Shown here in pieces: positions 1-12,180 of a DNA stretch of 64,000 nucleotides; the first letter of the stretch is position 1; every line of letters starts with the position of its first letter. Where the stretch lies: contig JAFFJZ010000002.1 in NCBI GenBank assembly GCA_018340375.1, positions 23,578,001 to 23,642,000 of the forward strand. The letters are read 5' to 3'. This DNA comes from Gonatopus flavifemur (Eukaryota; Arthropoda; Insecta; Hymenoptera; Dryinidae). Both the position numbers and the translations under genes were made by a program. The notes below the pieces were generated by a model, which saw only the letters and a list, made by a program, of their open reading frames with translations, had not been told where the DNA came from and ran no database searches.

Positions 1-1153
1 TCTTCGATGTCCCTTCGATTTTGGAAAACCCCTGAAATATCGAAAGATCGATGCAAAATCCGAGTAACGGAAGGAAAGAGAGTTTGGAAGAGTGAAGAGA
101 GAGAAAGAAGAGAAGGAAAATAAATATTGAGAAGCGATTAACCAAAGTTCCTATTTTTCACACGTGTTTTAGCACAAGTTTTTTAGAGAGTAAGGAAGAG
201 AACGAGAAAGAGAGAGAGAGAGGAAGGGAAGAGAGGGATAATGAAAGGGAAAGCACTCTGTTAAAGACCTCGTGCTGCTGTTTTACCTCTCACTATTATA
301 TACGCCCTATATACACTCTATCTCGCGCATTGTCTGCGAGCGGTGAAAAAGCGAGATTCTCCCGCGCTTAATTAAGCCAGCCAATTAGAGACGTGGCCAT
401 GTGTAATGAGCTGCGCGCGCAAAGTTCCTAAAAAGCTCTAAGGAAAACTGTTTTTTCTCTTTTCCTTCGTTGGGGTGATTCGACTCTAACGATAATAATA
501 ATAGTAATAATAATAACAATACTAATACCTATAATTATAATGGATAACACTTCAAGCTAAATCTGATTATACCAAACTGTGAGAAAAGATATTAGTCCTA
601 AAACAATCATAGTGATAGTAACTTTAATTCTTAGTTCATAAAGAGAAAATAAAAAACCAACGACTAAGGAAAATAAGCAACGTGCTGTGTCTTAAATTAA
701 TTAACTAACGCAAAATTTGAAAGCATCTCATTTTATCGAGCAATAAAAGAACACTTGGAAGAACAAAAGTAGGGAATAAAGACGCCGTGAGATTTCTTTC
801 CTCCAATTGAGTACCTTGATTAAGTTTAATGATGATTATCGACACGTGGCTATTCCTCAAGCAATCTTCAATCGCTATTATTCTGCGATCTTTCTAGTCT
901 CTCCAAAGCCTCGTTATAGGAGAAGAAAAGTAAATATATGTATACACTGATTCTGAAGATGAAAAAAAAAGAAGTAAATATATATTCCTATATGTAAATG
1001 TACACGAAACATATGTACATACAGGTATTTTAACAAACTATCTAGATTAGTGATGATTTTTTTCCCGCCCAATTAAAGGATGAATCACTCGATGAGTTTG
1101 AGAAAGGACCAAACAAATAAACAACAACAACAATAACAGCAATAGCAACGACA
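1..1153 (+). promoter_or_regulatory. GA-rich leader: candidate promoter and 5' UTR
   Basis: This block precedes the first plausible start codon. It holds long GA-rich runs (about 60-240), two TATA-like stretches near 296-312, a CpG-rich patch at 320-420 and homeodomain-like TTAATTAAG and CCAATTAG motifs near 368-388. From about 490 onward it is A+T-rich, with AAT and CAA repeats just before the ATG at 1154. GA-rich blocks with TATA-like and CpG-containing sequence are common around insect promoters and long 5' UTRs. No transcription start can be placed from sequence, so promoter and 5' UTR cannot be separated. The gene could also begin upstream of the window. Confidence 0.3.
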
Positions 1154-1432
1154 ATGTCAACCGTAAGCGTAGTGTCGAATTCGTCGGTGGAGGTCGATAC
1201 GGATTCCTCGAACGATATTTCAATTAAGGACGAAGCACCTGATGAACAGAAATTCATTCTCCCGAATGAACTTTATAAAAGTCTTTTAGCTAGCACCTCG
1301 TGGACAGTGCTCGGTAAAACTGTGCTCAATAGGAATCTCAACGTCAAAGACAATCTTGTTGCCAATCATTTAAAGGAAAACTTAAATGCATTGGGTGCTC
1401 TTAAAGAACTGAAAGAGTTTAAAGGATTGACT
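1154..1432 (+). CDS. Candidate first coding exon, unrecognised protein
   Basis: The open frame starts at an ATG in good context (acgacaATGT) after an A+T-rich leader. It runs 93 codons to a strong donor, ACT|GTGAGTAG, with GT at 1433. The frame stays open to 1522, so an alternative weaker donor GAG|GTTCGA at 1493 is possible; it would also leave phase 0. The peptide has an acidic, Ser-rich N-terminus (residues 1-35, many S, D, E and V) followed by a likely helical, Leu/Lys/Asn-rich half with a repeated LKE pattern near the end. There is no signal peptide or membrane segment. I recognise no family. Codon use, with many CG-containing synonymous codons, is unlike the A+T-rich surroundings, which supports real coding. 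The next phase-compatible exon candidate is 19082-19333. Uncertainty remains over the exact donor and over whether the exon is translated at all. Confidence 0.5.
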
Positions 1433-2010
1433 GTGAGTAGTGTTCCTGCATTCCCAAGGAATCTCGCTTTACATCGAGAAGATCAGGATGAGGTTCGATT
1501 TGTTGTTTCATTATTCATATGATTGTGTGATTGTTCTTCAGTGTTTAGAATTATGTCTCTCACAAGTGAATAATGTGTGATGATTCAGATCAATGTCACA
1601 GATGATTATTTATACGCACACACGTAAAAACAAGGTGGATACTAGTCTTTGACAAGAGGGTATGACGGATTGCATGCATGGTATTGATTCTACCCTTCAT
1701 GGATTTTAGGTATCTTTTTTTTATCGATTCACGTTTGCTTCGTTGGTTTACAAAAATTATAGCGGTGAAGAAATTTGTGGGAAAAAGTTTGCTTTGAAAA
1801 TTACTGTAAAATTCTGGGAACCGAAGGACAAGCAAAGATTTTCTTCAAAAAATTACAGCACAGCTTGAAAGAATGAGGAAATTCTCAAACAATTTCGAAG
1901 AAATATTTCTTATACCTTACGGAATGTATAACAATTCTTCAAAATGATTTTCACTTGCCTCCCAATTATTAGAATTTCATCATAATGTTTTAAACAAAAT
2001 TCTTCCAGTA
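1433..2010 (+). other. Start of candidate first intron, no named feature
   Basis: A+T-rich sequence follows the donor at 1433. Minus-strand frames here are short and lack coding character. The stretch near 1780-2008 has weak resemblance to the inverted-repeat elements found elsewhere (motifs such as AAAATTCT with terminal AGTG/CACT), but I cannot define ends. Confidence 0.3.
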
Positions 2011-2279
2011 CACTGAGAGACAACAATTTCCGGAAACAATTGAAATATTTCATTGAATAGTCGCAACAAAATACTCAGTTGATTTAAATAAACTTTTATT
2101 GAATCAATTGGATATTTATTCAATCAAAAAAGCATTTCATATCGTATAATATATTTTTGTTGATAAAAATTGATATTCAATTGATTCAATAAAACTTTAT
2201 AAAAGCTCAATTTCAATTATTTTGTTGCGACTATTCGATTATATATTTTATTGTTCCCGAAAACTCCTTGTTTTCAGTG
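2011..2279. repeat. MITE family A, copy 1
   Basis: A 269-bp inverted-repeat element. The left end CACTGAGAGACAACAATTTC is mirrored at the right end by a stretch finishing TTTTCAGTG. The inner arms carry GAATAGTCGCAACAAAAT on the left and its complement ATTTTGTTGCGACTATTC on the right. The centre is A+T-rich with no coding capacity. Three further copies share this arm sequence (5651, 8411, 22065). Structure and size fit a non-autonomous DNA transposon. TA flanks the left end, consistent with a TA target, but the duplication is not clean. Confidence 0.75.
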
Positions 2280-2449
2280 CATGGGTTCAGTTGAACAAAT
2301 TACTTTTACAATTGATACAAAATGTGTGAATGCCATCAATAACAAAACATGGAAATTTTTCCATCAGCATTGAAACATTCAGTTGAAATCCAATAATTCA
2401 ACAAACGAGTCCCAACTAGACTTTTTTTCATGACTGTGATTATTAAACC

Positions 2450-2750
2450 TCAGATGAACCTCCACTGTTATAAAAATTCTCAAATTTGATACGAAATTCT
2501 TCATCAAACATCATATTTCCATATTAAATTCAACAATACTTCTTAAATTTAATAATCATGACAAGATTTCAAAATTTCTTTCTGAAATGTAATAATTATT
2601 TATCAAAATCAAGGAAAAATTCTTAATATCAAGAATTATATTATTGAATTCAATATTCAATTATGAAATTTAGTGAACTGCTTATGTAAAAAACTTTATA
2701 ATATTCTTATGAAGTTTCAGACAGATTTTCCTAACAGTATTTTTTTCTTT
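2450..2750 (-). repeat. A+T-rich dispersed repeat, inverted copy
   Basis: The stretch around 2630-2730 (ATTATATTATTGAATTCAAT, then GAAATTTAGTGAACT and ATTCTTATGAAGTTTCAGA) reappears closely at 63820-63920. It is also the reverse complement of the unit tandemly duplicated at 33288-34002. It is therefore part of a dispersed A+T-rich family. No coding capacity or terminal repeats were identified, so its class is unknown. Confidence 0.5.
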
Positions 2751-2751
2751 C

Positions 2752-4489
2752 TTCAGTGGTGGTAACCAATAATTACTTCCAGTATATATGAAAATTATGC
2801 TTCAATCCAAAAAAATGTTTTTAGTATTAGAGGTGGTAATTTTCTTGCAGAGTTTTTGATATTTCACTTGCTGTAAAATGTTTGAACAATAATCCCGTTC
2901 CATTCTCAATTAACATAAGAATACTTCTGCAACTTTCCTGCAGCCATTTACGTAGACGGGAGCGCGAGGATGGAAAGAACGCAAGAAAAATAGGACATCA
3001 TGGAACGTATTTTGAATCCGTTGCTGCATATAAAATCTCTTGTTTCGCGATAAGAAGCACCGGCAATGATCAAAAGATAATACCTATCACCTGAAGGAAA
3101 AATCTGGCGCGTGATTGCTTTGCTTTCCAACCTCCTTGCGTCCTATTTTTCAGATTAGGGAGTCAAGCTTGAATTGATAGGATTAGTAATAAACTTTCGA
3201 AAGTTATTGAATGCGACAATCACACAATGTGATAAACCCCTAAATCAACAAAAAGATTTTTCATGATAAATATTGATAAATTTTCAATCCTATTTGTTGT
3301 AAATTAAATTATGTTCGACAGAAGAGACAATTATTTTTCAAATCTGTTATAGAATTCGTTGTCAAAGCCTTTATTGAATGTCGATTATGAAATGTTTGAA
3401 TTATTATTATTCATGAAAGCATACTAGTATCACCACAAATATGGCGAACATATTGTTTATACGTTTCATAATATCACTGATTTTTACAGAATTTATCAAT
3501 AACTTCCAGAATATATTCATGATAATCATTGCAAACGTGCTATTTTCTATATTAATATTCATTTCAATTTTTGAACATTTACCATCAGACCTGCTCATCC
3601 AATTGTTTATTTATCATTTTTGATATAATATAATTGGTATTCCCTTTTTTTCTACATAAGAAACGTAACAAAGAACTATGAGAAAATAATTACAATCTAG
3701 CTAGACGATGTATAACAGTATAATTAACTGATGAAAATAATGAAACGTATCGTCGTACCCTAGGTCGTTCCATACAACGATGAATTCTTTTGACGAGAAG
3801 AAAAGGAAAAAAGAAACCACGTTTTTACCCCCTTTCGCGTCTTGGATGATGGCCTTTGAAGAACTTTATATAATAATAATCGGTGACCATTTGACTTTTG
3901 TGACGAGCTTTCTCACGCAACGTGCTGGGCAAGCAATTAACACAGTTGTATCCGTGTAGTCGATAATTAAATCTCCCCAATTAATTGTCCAATGGTAGTC
4001 TTATAAAAAAACTACTTTGAAATTGAGTCTCTTCTAAAGTAACAAGAACAAAGTTATATATCATTACACGTTGAATTCATTTTTCTCAGTTATTCTCTTG
4101 CTACTTTTTGTTGTTTTCTGTCTATGTGAAATCAATGAATGATTATTCGTTTTTGAGTTGATGAGAATTTTATGTTCTTATATTATGTTCATGTAATATT
4201 GATATTACATTCCTATTCGGTGAAATCCGTGGCGCTTTCTTCTTGTCAGATGTATTAATGTGGAGAAGATTTGATTGAAAAATAATTCAAACTAGGGACT
4301 TGATTTTCTGAAGCAGATATACGTAAAGTACAGAGGTGTTCTGAGTCCCATATGGATGAAATAACACGTAACACACTTGAATAAGAGAATAATATCGATC
4401 AAAACAATAAAATATCACCCTCAACTGATTGACAATTTCATGGTGAATGTGTAGTAAAATTGATATTCGACTGAGATAATACTAGATTC
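2752..4489. other. A+T-rich non-coding stretch
   Basis: Nothing here can be named. A somewhat more GC-rich, CpG-containing patch at about 3750-3970 (for example CGTATCGTCGTACC) stands out from its surroundings. It could be a conserved regulatory element, but that is only a composition argument. Confidence 0.3.
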
Positions 4490-5270
4490 AATAATGGTAT
4501 TGATAATTTGTATTAGAAATTGACAATTTTACTAATATTGATAGAATTATTGATAGTCAGCCTTGTATCAAATGAATAATTTTCAAATATTGGGTACTGA
4601 AACTCATGATTTCAGTAGTAACCACAATCAAAATGAACAATTCTACTGATAGTTAGTACTGTAACCGATAATTTGTCTAAGAAGTAGTACTCAATATGAT
4701 ACTCCCATTGATTATAATAGGACGAATTATATCACTGACAATCAATACTCGAGTTAATAACTGCACTGGTTCACAAAAGTTCAGCCTGGAATTAATAATT
4801 TCACTATTAATTAGTGCTGAAATCCATAATTTCACGATTAGTTAGTACTCTAAAAAAGATCGAATGAATATAAGTTTGTCTTTTATTTAATCAATATTTA
4901 GTTCTTCATTCTATTCGAATTGTTTTATTTGAAACGAATAAACAAATTTTTAATCCAATTATGATTTTATCTGTTCGAATAAATATCTATAGAATAAAAG
5001 GTAAATAAATATCCATAAGGCACAAATTATTTTTTTCCGTGTAGTCAAATCGAGAATTTTATCAATACATTAGTACCAGAATCAATTAATCTTAATAATA
5101 ATTGACAATAACATTAATAGTTTCATTGTCAGTACTAAAATTCATAACTTAGTCATTGAATTACATAAGAATTATAAATTTTTCCAATAGATAATATTTG
5201 AATTAATTATTTCACTCTTTACTAGAACTGAATCTTGATTTAGTATTAAACATTGAATTAAAATACTGAT
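4490..5270. repeat. Degenerate A+T-rich tandem repeat, locus 1
   Basis: A diverged unit of roughly 30-35 bp recurs many times. It is built on the pattern TAGTACTGAAATTAATAATT followed by TTCACTGATA, and the words TTAGTACT, TAATTTCAC and CTGATAGT are repeated at irregular spacing. A stretch at about 4850-5045 is different in style (TTTATTCGAATAAAT-rich, ending TTTTTTTCCGTG) and looks like an A+T-rich inverted-repeat element inserted in the array. Two related arrays lie at 7025 and 34630. Confidence 0.5.
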
Positions 5271-5650
5271 GATCATAAGATACACCGGTTTTATTCATAT
5301 GAGAACGTTAACAATGAATTATTTCCCATCGTAAAAATATTATTATCGAATATCTTTATTCTTGCATGTTTAATTTGCATGTCTGTTTTCTTTGTGGATA
5401 TCTTTCGTAGTAAATTATTTTGGTAAGTATTTTTCTCGCATTTGTTATTCACACGAATGTGTTATGTTGTGTGTCGATTTGCTTTTATACACAATAATAT
5501 TCACCATTGATAACCAGTGTTCTACCCTGGCAGATATGTTTAGGATATATAAGACACAAATCCACATGTAGCTGACATATTATTTGATGTTTTATTCGTT
5601 GATATTTGAATTAAAAAACATATGACAAAACATAATTTAATATTATGCAT

Positions 5651-5879
5651 CAAGAAAAAAATAAAATATATAATTGAACAATCGCAGCAAAATAATTAGT
5701 TAATTTGAATTGAATAAAGTTTTCTTATTGAATCCATTGAATATCAACCTTGTTAACAAAATATTGTATACAATAATCAACATTTAGTTGTTTCAATCGA
5801 ACTTCATTTGAATCAACTGATTTTTGTGTTGCGACTATTCAACTGGATGTTTCATTGTTCTCTGAAATTTTTTTCTCGG
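5651..5879. repeat. MITE family A, copy 2
   Basis: A diverged copy of the element at 2011. The left arm has AACAATCGCAGCAAAATAAT and the right arm has TTGTGTTGCGACTATTCAAC. The centre shares the ATTGAATCCATTGAATAT and TTCATTTGAATCAACTGA segments. The right end finishes TTTTTTTCTCGG. Both termini are more eroded than in copy 1. Confidence 0.65.
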
Positions 5880-7024
5880 CAAAAATCAAATTCAGTTGGA
5901 ATTAAATTGCGAATTAAAGTTCCGTCTAACAATTAAAAAAAAGATAAATTTCTCAATTTTATGGTGAATAAGGCGATTTTTTGGCATTAGGAAGCGTTCT
6001 GCATATCTTACCAGAATCGAAGGATGCCAAAAAGGATTTTTGTTCTTATTATCTCCATTGTCAGACAACTTGTAACTCACATTCCTCCGAAATTGAATGC
6101 CCGTTATGGAAGACATTTTTATAGAAATATATCAGATTTCAATGGTTTTCAAAATATTGAAACCAACAATAATAATGTAAATAATTGAATCAATCTTCCG
6201 TTAGGTAGCCAATCTTGTTCACAAATTAATAATGATTTTTTCGTGAAACATGTATCTAATTTCCATTGATTCTTATGAAATTTTGATCGAAATTTGGCAA
6301 TTTTTTCACAAAAACAAAACAAGTTCTGTGAAGGATCGCTATCGCTCATGGAATTCCACATTCATTCACGTAGGAATAAGAGTTCCAAAGACCTATGCCA
6401 TGACTCAAAAGGGGTGAAAACTGAGAGAGATATTTCATTGTGTATATTGAGTTCCGAAAATCACATCATACCTTCAAGAAAAAAAAAACAATGCATTATC
6501 TTATTCATTCGAGAAGTTTCTAGTTCCTCGTTCTTGTTTTAAAATTGAGTGAAGTTGAGATTGCACTTCTCTCATCATATCCTTTTATTTCTTGGGGAAT
6601 TCAGAAAACAGTGGCTCTGAGGAATCAAATATCTTCCTTATATACTTTTAGACTTGATCTTTTTCATTTTGTCTTGTATTAGTTTCAAATTGAAGATCAA
6701 ATCAATTAGAGTTTATATACGGAAAAACTCATGGAGTATTTGTTGAATATGTTTGATTTTTTATATCCATACCAGGCTCACATATTCCGTTTGTCACACC
6801 TCCATGCAAAAATTTCATATTTTATTGAAGTATGAGCTACAGACAATCAATAATACAGACTATACTTCTAACAAACTAGTTACATGTAATTATTTTCAAC
6901 GGAATTTTATTCACTGCAAAAAACCTCGTAAATTATATTTTGACTAATAATTATATTCGGGAGTGAACTAAAATTTTGAAATATTGAAAAATATTATTTA
7001 TAATATTAAGAATTCAAAGTTTCA
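5880..7024. other. A+T-rich non-coding stretch
   Basis: Only short incidental frames occur on either strand. No splice-bounded coding block, RNA gene or clear inverted-repeat element was seen. Confidence 0.3.
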
Positions 7025-7300
7025 TAGGAATGATTTTATTATCAAGGAGTACTAAACTTGATAATTTCATTATTAATAACAGAATTAATAATATCACTGA
7101 CAGTTTGCACAGGAATTATTAACGTTAATAATTTTTATATCAAATATATAGTGCTAAATTTGAAAATTTCACTGATGAAAATACAATTGTCAATATCAAT
7201 GGCAGTCAATATAGAAATTAATAATTTCAATATGAACCAGTACTGGTACTGAATTGATGATCCTACCGGTAGAACCAGAATCAATGATTCTAAAATGCTT
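7025..7300. repeat. Degenerate A+T-rich tandem repeat, locus 2
   Basis: The same unit style as at 4490: alternating words such as GAGTACTAAACTTGATAATT, TCACTGACAG and AATTAATAATTTCAATATGA at a spacing of about 30-35 bp. It ends near GAACCAGAATCAATGATTC. Divergence between units is high, so this is an old array or a set of remnants. Confidence 0.45.
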
Positions 7301-8410
7301 TGCAATTAAAATTAATAATCTCATAGAATTTGTTGTCAAGAATAATTTCCCTACATCAAAAAAAATTTGAATTCCATGATACTTTTGAAATCTGTGTTAC
7401 ATCGCATTCAGATTAAATGCACAGATAATCAGTTTAACCGTGTTCTACTAGTCATTCCTAAGAGGTATTATCCGATGATGAGAAAAATGTTAAAATTCAA
7501 CAAAATTTCTATAAAATACATCTTTCTACTATTATTACGTGTAGAATAAATATGTTGATGGAAAGATTGACCTCTAAACTGAGAATTCACTTCATTAGAT
7601 AAATTATACTACAAACAACAAACATTGAATTACATTCATTTTGTACGAGAAAAGTATAAACATCACGTATCTTTATTCCATTTATGGATGTACAGGAGAT
7701 TTGTGGTTATATTCTTTTAACTATATCTAAGCTTTTATTCTGTTACCCACGATTCATGCGGTGGTTACAATTACAACGAGGGAAGTCTCTCGCTGAGTCC
7801 GTGAATGTCGAGGAAACTTTATCTTAGAATTCAATTCTCTCTTTACCTATCTCTTCTTCGTTAACTACCTTCTCTTACGATTCTTTAATCTTCCAAACTA
7901 TTGAAATTGAAATTTCTGCACAACCCTATTATTCCCCTCGTTTTTTTTTTCAACATTCGTGATAGGATCTCATGTAAAATCATGTTCAGTAAATACTTTT
8001 AAATTTTCGCAAACAACATTATTGATTTTTCAACATTCTCTATATTTCAAGGAGAATAAAATCTGTGCAAGATTTACGCATGGACATGGATTTACACAAG
8101 TTTTGTATATAGTTCAGGAATAGTTTTTGTATTTTTTATGCTTGATTTGTGAATAATTCAATGACATAGTGTATATTTTTATACATAAATATGTGCTATC
8201 TGTACATAATTTATGTAGGTTCATTTCCAAACAGTAGAATTGTAGAGATGAACAATATTTACAGTATCGATATTTTTAAAAAATTCATATAAACCGAAAA
8301 GATTCAATGTCCAGTATCGTCCATTCTTATCGTGCATGTCTCTTTGATATATTTTAAAATGAGAAACACTTTGTTCCATGATTTATATTTGTTCCCAAAA
8401 TAGTAATTTA
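7301..8410. other. A+T-rich non-coding stretch
   Basis: Nothing certain. A slightly more GC-rich patch at about 7740-7870 (TACCCACGATTCATGCGGTG, CTCGCTGAGTCCGTGAATG) is a possible conserved non-coding element. Confidence 0.25.
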
Positions 8411-8674
8411 TACTAAGAGAAAAAATTCCTGGGAACGATGAAAAATTTTATCGAATAGTTGCAACAAAATAATCAATTGATTTGGATAAACTTTTATTGA
8501 ATGAACTGAATATTTATTCAATTAAAGAAACATTTAGTATGGTATAAAATATTTTTTCGATGAAAATGGATATTTGATTGATCCAATGAAACTTTAATTA
8601 AATCAATTGAGGATGTTGGTGTGATGATTCAATTAAATATTTTGTTGTTCCCGGAAATTTTTGGTCTCGGTGTA
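8411..8674. repeat. MITE family A, copy 3
   Basis: A 264-bp copy with left terminus TACTAAGAGAAAAAATTCCT and right terminus TTTTGGTCTCGGTGTA. The arms contain GAATAGTTGCAACAAAATAA and, on the right, a diverged complement. The central segment GGATATTTGATTGATCCAAT corresponds to that of copy 1. TA at both ends is consistent with TA target choice. Confidence 0.7.
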
Positions 8675-8922
8675 TTTTTATTTGACAAATGTGGAGGAGG
8701 ACAAAAATCAGTTGAGGCTCTAGCACATAATATTTACAAATCGGGAACTAGGATTCAATTATAGGAGTGATGGAAAATAAATCGAAATAGTTGTCTCTTA
8801 GATTAAAAACTCTTTATGTCAAAGAATTTATAAAGAAAAAGTGTGGAAGAAAACTGAATTCTGTTCGGTGAAGGATTGCTAACACGAACACGGGAGGTGG
8901 AATATTTAGTCTTCATCGAACT

Positions 8923-9246
8923 CCACGGCAAAGCAAGATATTTTAAATAGAATAGCAAATTTGTTCGCTAACCTAGCCAAAAATTCGCTGGCACAGTTAA
9001 CTGGATTGTTAACAGGACAACATGATTTATTGAAACACCAGATATCTCACCAGACTAACAAAATTTTTCGTATCCGGAATAACAAACAAATTTTGCTGGA
9101 GGAGTCGACATTTTTCACTGCTGACGTTAAAAAATCGCTGTCGTAGCTAAGAAGATTGCTGTCACAGGAAAAAATTTTGCTGCTCTAGCAAAAGGTATCT
9201 AGCAGAATCAGATTCCACCGTCACAGCGAATATTTTTTCTCCGAGC
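8923..9246. repeat. MITE family B, copy 1
   Basis: An element rich in evenly scattered GCTG/CAGC words. It contains AGAATAGCAAATTTGTTCGC, CAAATTTTGCTGGAGGAGTC, a central AAATCGCTGTCG, and a right end running CAGCGAATATTTTTTCTCCG. It aligns well with 53380-53645, sharing AGAATAGCAAAT, TTTTGCTGGA[A/G]GAGTCGAC and CAGATTCC[G/A]C, and in reverse with 37280-37500. It is non-coding; the short frame across it is incidental. Confidence 0.65.
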
Positions 9247-11154
9247 ATAAACTATCGATAAGAATCAGATATTTTTCAAACAAAAAAAAAAACATCGACA
9301 ATTTTTAGCATGTTCTATTCGTGATGGTTCTTGAAAATTTGGTTGAAGACTTAATTGAATGACAAGAACCAAGGATTTCATATTGATCAACAATTTTTCT
9401 GATTTCAGTTATGAAGATATTCATATAATTCCAAAATAATTCTGGATTAAGTCTCGCATAATTATCATACAGTCCTTATAAAAATTTTCTGAGTCAAATA
9501 CCTTTATGATCCGCTGCTCAAAAAACTGAAACGATTTTCATCCATATTCGCATATCACAGATATTTGTATACATTTGAATAGTTGAGGATTTTGTAACTA
9601 TATTCGGTTGCCGTATCTCATTATTTTCTATCACATCGATGAAATAAGAAGAAGAAGAAGATATTGCGATTCAATTACCGTCCTCCCTTTTTCGAATCTC
9701 TATTGTAAATGGAATTCTTCTCACAGAAGTCTCGAATAGATGATATTGAATTATAATCCAATTGGAAACACAAAAAGAACTGAAATATCTTTTTGAATAC
9801 ACGATACATGGGAATAGTTGTATGTCATGCAAACTTGAAATAGATTGAAAACCTATTAGATTCCCATGATATACTTCTGATTTTTCTATTGTAACATAAA
9901 GAACAAACCAGCGAAACGTGAACGTCAAGTATTTCTTTTTTTTCTTCACATTGTTGGATACCTTGTAAATCATGATGATTCTCTTTGATTGTTTGATCTC
10001 ATGGAAGATATGTATCGAAGATTGCAAATACCTCATCCTCGTGATACAAGTGAAAACATACCTTGTGCGTTTCGATCCAAACGTGGTACGAATCATGCGG
10101 CAATTCTGATTGTAATCAAACAATGTTATTCCAAGCGAAAGAGATTTATTGAAAGAGGATGATAATTACAGTGTCAACACAAGTAATACACAGGCAGCAA
10201 CTTTCGCATTTCTATGTGTATAAGTCTCTTTATATATGCTATACCCGTTGATTACTAAATCAACGAATCAATCGTATCCAGTCATCCATCAATCCAGCTG
10301 TCGATCACAAGAATTTCCATTCTGTATTCCTGGGGTAACTAATGAACGATAAATTAATGTCTCCGCTGTTACAGGTTGAAGATGTATACACATACACTTG
10401 TTAGGATAATCAGCTTTATTCACCCGCTCGATACCTGTATCCACGTTTCCGTATGGAGGTATGAATGACAATCGATAATACTTGTCCTGTGAAATTCGTC
10501 TACGCACCGTTCGTGAGAATCCCCAGTGCAGTTTTACACTTTCATGAGAACATGAGGATCATTCCGTGAATGGATTTTTTTTTAAGAATAATATATTGTT
10601 TAGTAAATTGAGAAAAGAGAGAGCTTGTGCGAGGATTTTATTCATTTTGATTTTGACTATGCTTGAATTTGAGAAATATCTTCGAGTTATGCAATAGGTA
10701 TGATGGTAAAATAGGGTGGATGACCGTGTTTTTTAAAAGCTCAAAGTGCTCCTGTAGCACAGAATATTGTGGCAATATTTTGATAAGCCTTAGTAAAAAT
10801 ACCTCAGGCATTCAAGAGTTCTTAACGCTCGCGTTAGAGACGAAGTAGAGAACATCCAGGATTCATAGAACGTTTTTACAATACAATTTTTCTATAGAGT
10901 ATCCAACGAACACTTTTAGATTCAATTTCTCTAGTATTTTTTGTGGACGTTTTCAAGATGTTGAAACAGTCTCATGGCAGAGTATTCACAGAATATCTTG
11001 AGAATGTTTTTGAGCTACTGGGAAGAAAAACTTTTATAAAATCATGAAATATAACTTTGTTGAATATCTCCGTTAAAACTCGTACTGGACTCGTTACAAC
11101 GATTATATAAAGAGTGAATTACGAACTGTGGATCAAAATATTCAAGATAAATCA
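9247..11154. other. A+T-rich non-coding stretch with an AGA microsatellite
   Basis: An (AGA) run lies at about 9648-9661. A minus-strand frame of 150 codons at 9671-10123 is open, but it shows no family resemblance and no splice or start context, and I do not call it a gene. A patch at 10290-10520 is less A+T-rich, with CpG words. Around 10715-10860 a non-palindromic CAGC/GCTC-containing stretch may be an old family B fragment. Confidence 0.3.
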
Positions 11155-11379
11155 TACACTGAGAGAGAAAATCTTGACCGAGTCCAATCCGATATTTTCT
11201 TGATTCAAGAAAACTTTCTTTGGAGGGAGGAAACATTTTCTTGGTTCAAAATTATACAGCTTAATGGAAAGATAATTTTCTTGCCCCAAGTACACATCTT
11301 CTTTAGATGAAAAAAAGGAATATATTGTTAGCACAAGAAAATATCTTCTTATAATTAAGCCAATTTTTTTCTCAGTGTA
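11155..11379. repeat. MITE, TIR TACACTGAGA type
   Basis: A 225-bp element, TA-flanked on both sides. The left terminus TACACTGAGAGAGAAAATCT is matched by the reverse complement of the right terminus, TACACTGAGAAAAAAATTGG. The interior has AAGAAAA/TTTTCTT words and no coding capacity. It shares only its terminal word with family A, so the two families appear to have different bodies behind a common end. Confidence 0.6.
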
Positions 11380-12013
11380 GATTCAATAAATCTTCATAAG
11401 TCGAACCTACCATACCAAAGTAGAAATGCTCTGGTTGTTGACGAGTTTTATAACGCTTGAGGGGGGAGACCACATTAGAAGGCTCATTTTCACTGATTTT
11501 TTTTTGGGTGGAAAGAATTAATTGGAATTCAATCAAATTTGGACATCATTTCATTCATGTTTTGAACAAGGTTCGTGAATTTTTCCAAATGATTTGGGTG
11601 AAAAATGATGGAGTTATACCCTGTTGTCCGGCAAATATGGTAAAGGATTTTTTCCGATTGCAGGACATGTAGTGGTTCTGTTTTTCATCTGAAATCAAGA
11701 GGGTTTTGATTTTACTTCAATAACATATTTCCTAAGAATATGAACCTCAATTCAGGTGAAAATAATGGAAATAAAAAATTTGGCAGGTGTTGGGAAATTT
11801 TGTTTCGATTTTCACCACTTTTTTTCACTAATTATGCTACAAAAAACACCCTTAAAATTATGATATACCAGATTTTATAATGTTCGGTTCATTAGTTTTT
11901 GAGTGAATACTCCCGCAAATGTGGAAAAAGTCATTTTGAGAAAAACGCGTTTGAAAAAAAAATTCTCGGAAACTAGAAATTTAAGGAAATTAACAATAAT
12001 ATGAAGTGCTCAC
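11380..12013. repeat. Possible diverged family F element
   Basis: From about 11457 to 11975 the sequence has the style of the family F elements at 25654 and 30838: a GGGGGGAGACCAC start, long A/T runs, a sentence-like order of short conserved words, and TTAGTTTTTGAGTGA near the far end, where family F has CAGTAGTTTTTGAGATATCG. The match is by word order, not by continuous identity, so I give it low confidence. Confidence 0.25.
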
Positions 12014-12180
12014 CGATTGATCAGCTATTCCAGCATCATACATCAACCCTTCTTCTTCTTCTTCTTCTTCGTGAGCTTCATTTTGCGCTTGCAGTAGTGC
12101 CGAAAGCTCGCGAAGGATTACTCTACTATTTTTCTCTGGGTGTCGAGAACAAAGTGCGCTCGGTTCTATGCTCATAACAT
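12014..12180 (-). CDS. Possible internal exon of a nested minus-strand gene
   Basis: Read on the minus strand, an acceptor-like TATTCGTTTAG ends at 12181. It is followed by an open block that ends at a strong donor, CAATCG|GTGAGCAC, at 12014/12013. The frame across the block encodes about 55 residues: a Ser/Arg/His-containing start, an amphipathic helix-like stretch rich in L, A and Q, then a run of seven Glu, then an acidic tail with M, Y and D. The Glu run comes from an AAG/TTC triplet repeat. Codon composition is unlike the surroundings. No family is recognised and no partner exon was found nearby, so this may be a chance frame over a microsatellite. Confidence 0.25.

Noticed and set aside
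9671..10123. 150-codon minus-strand frame
   Set aside because: No family resemblance, A+T-driven composition, no splice or promoter context.
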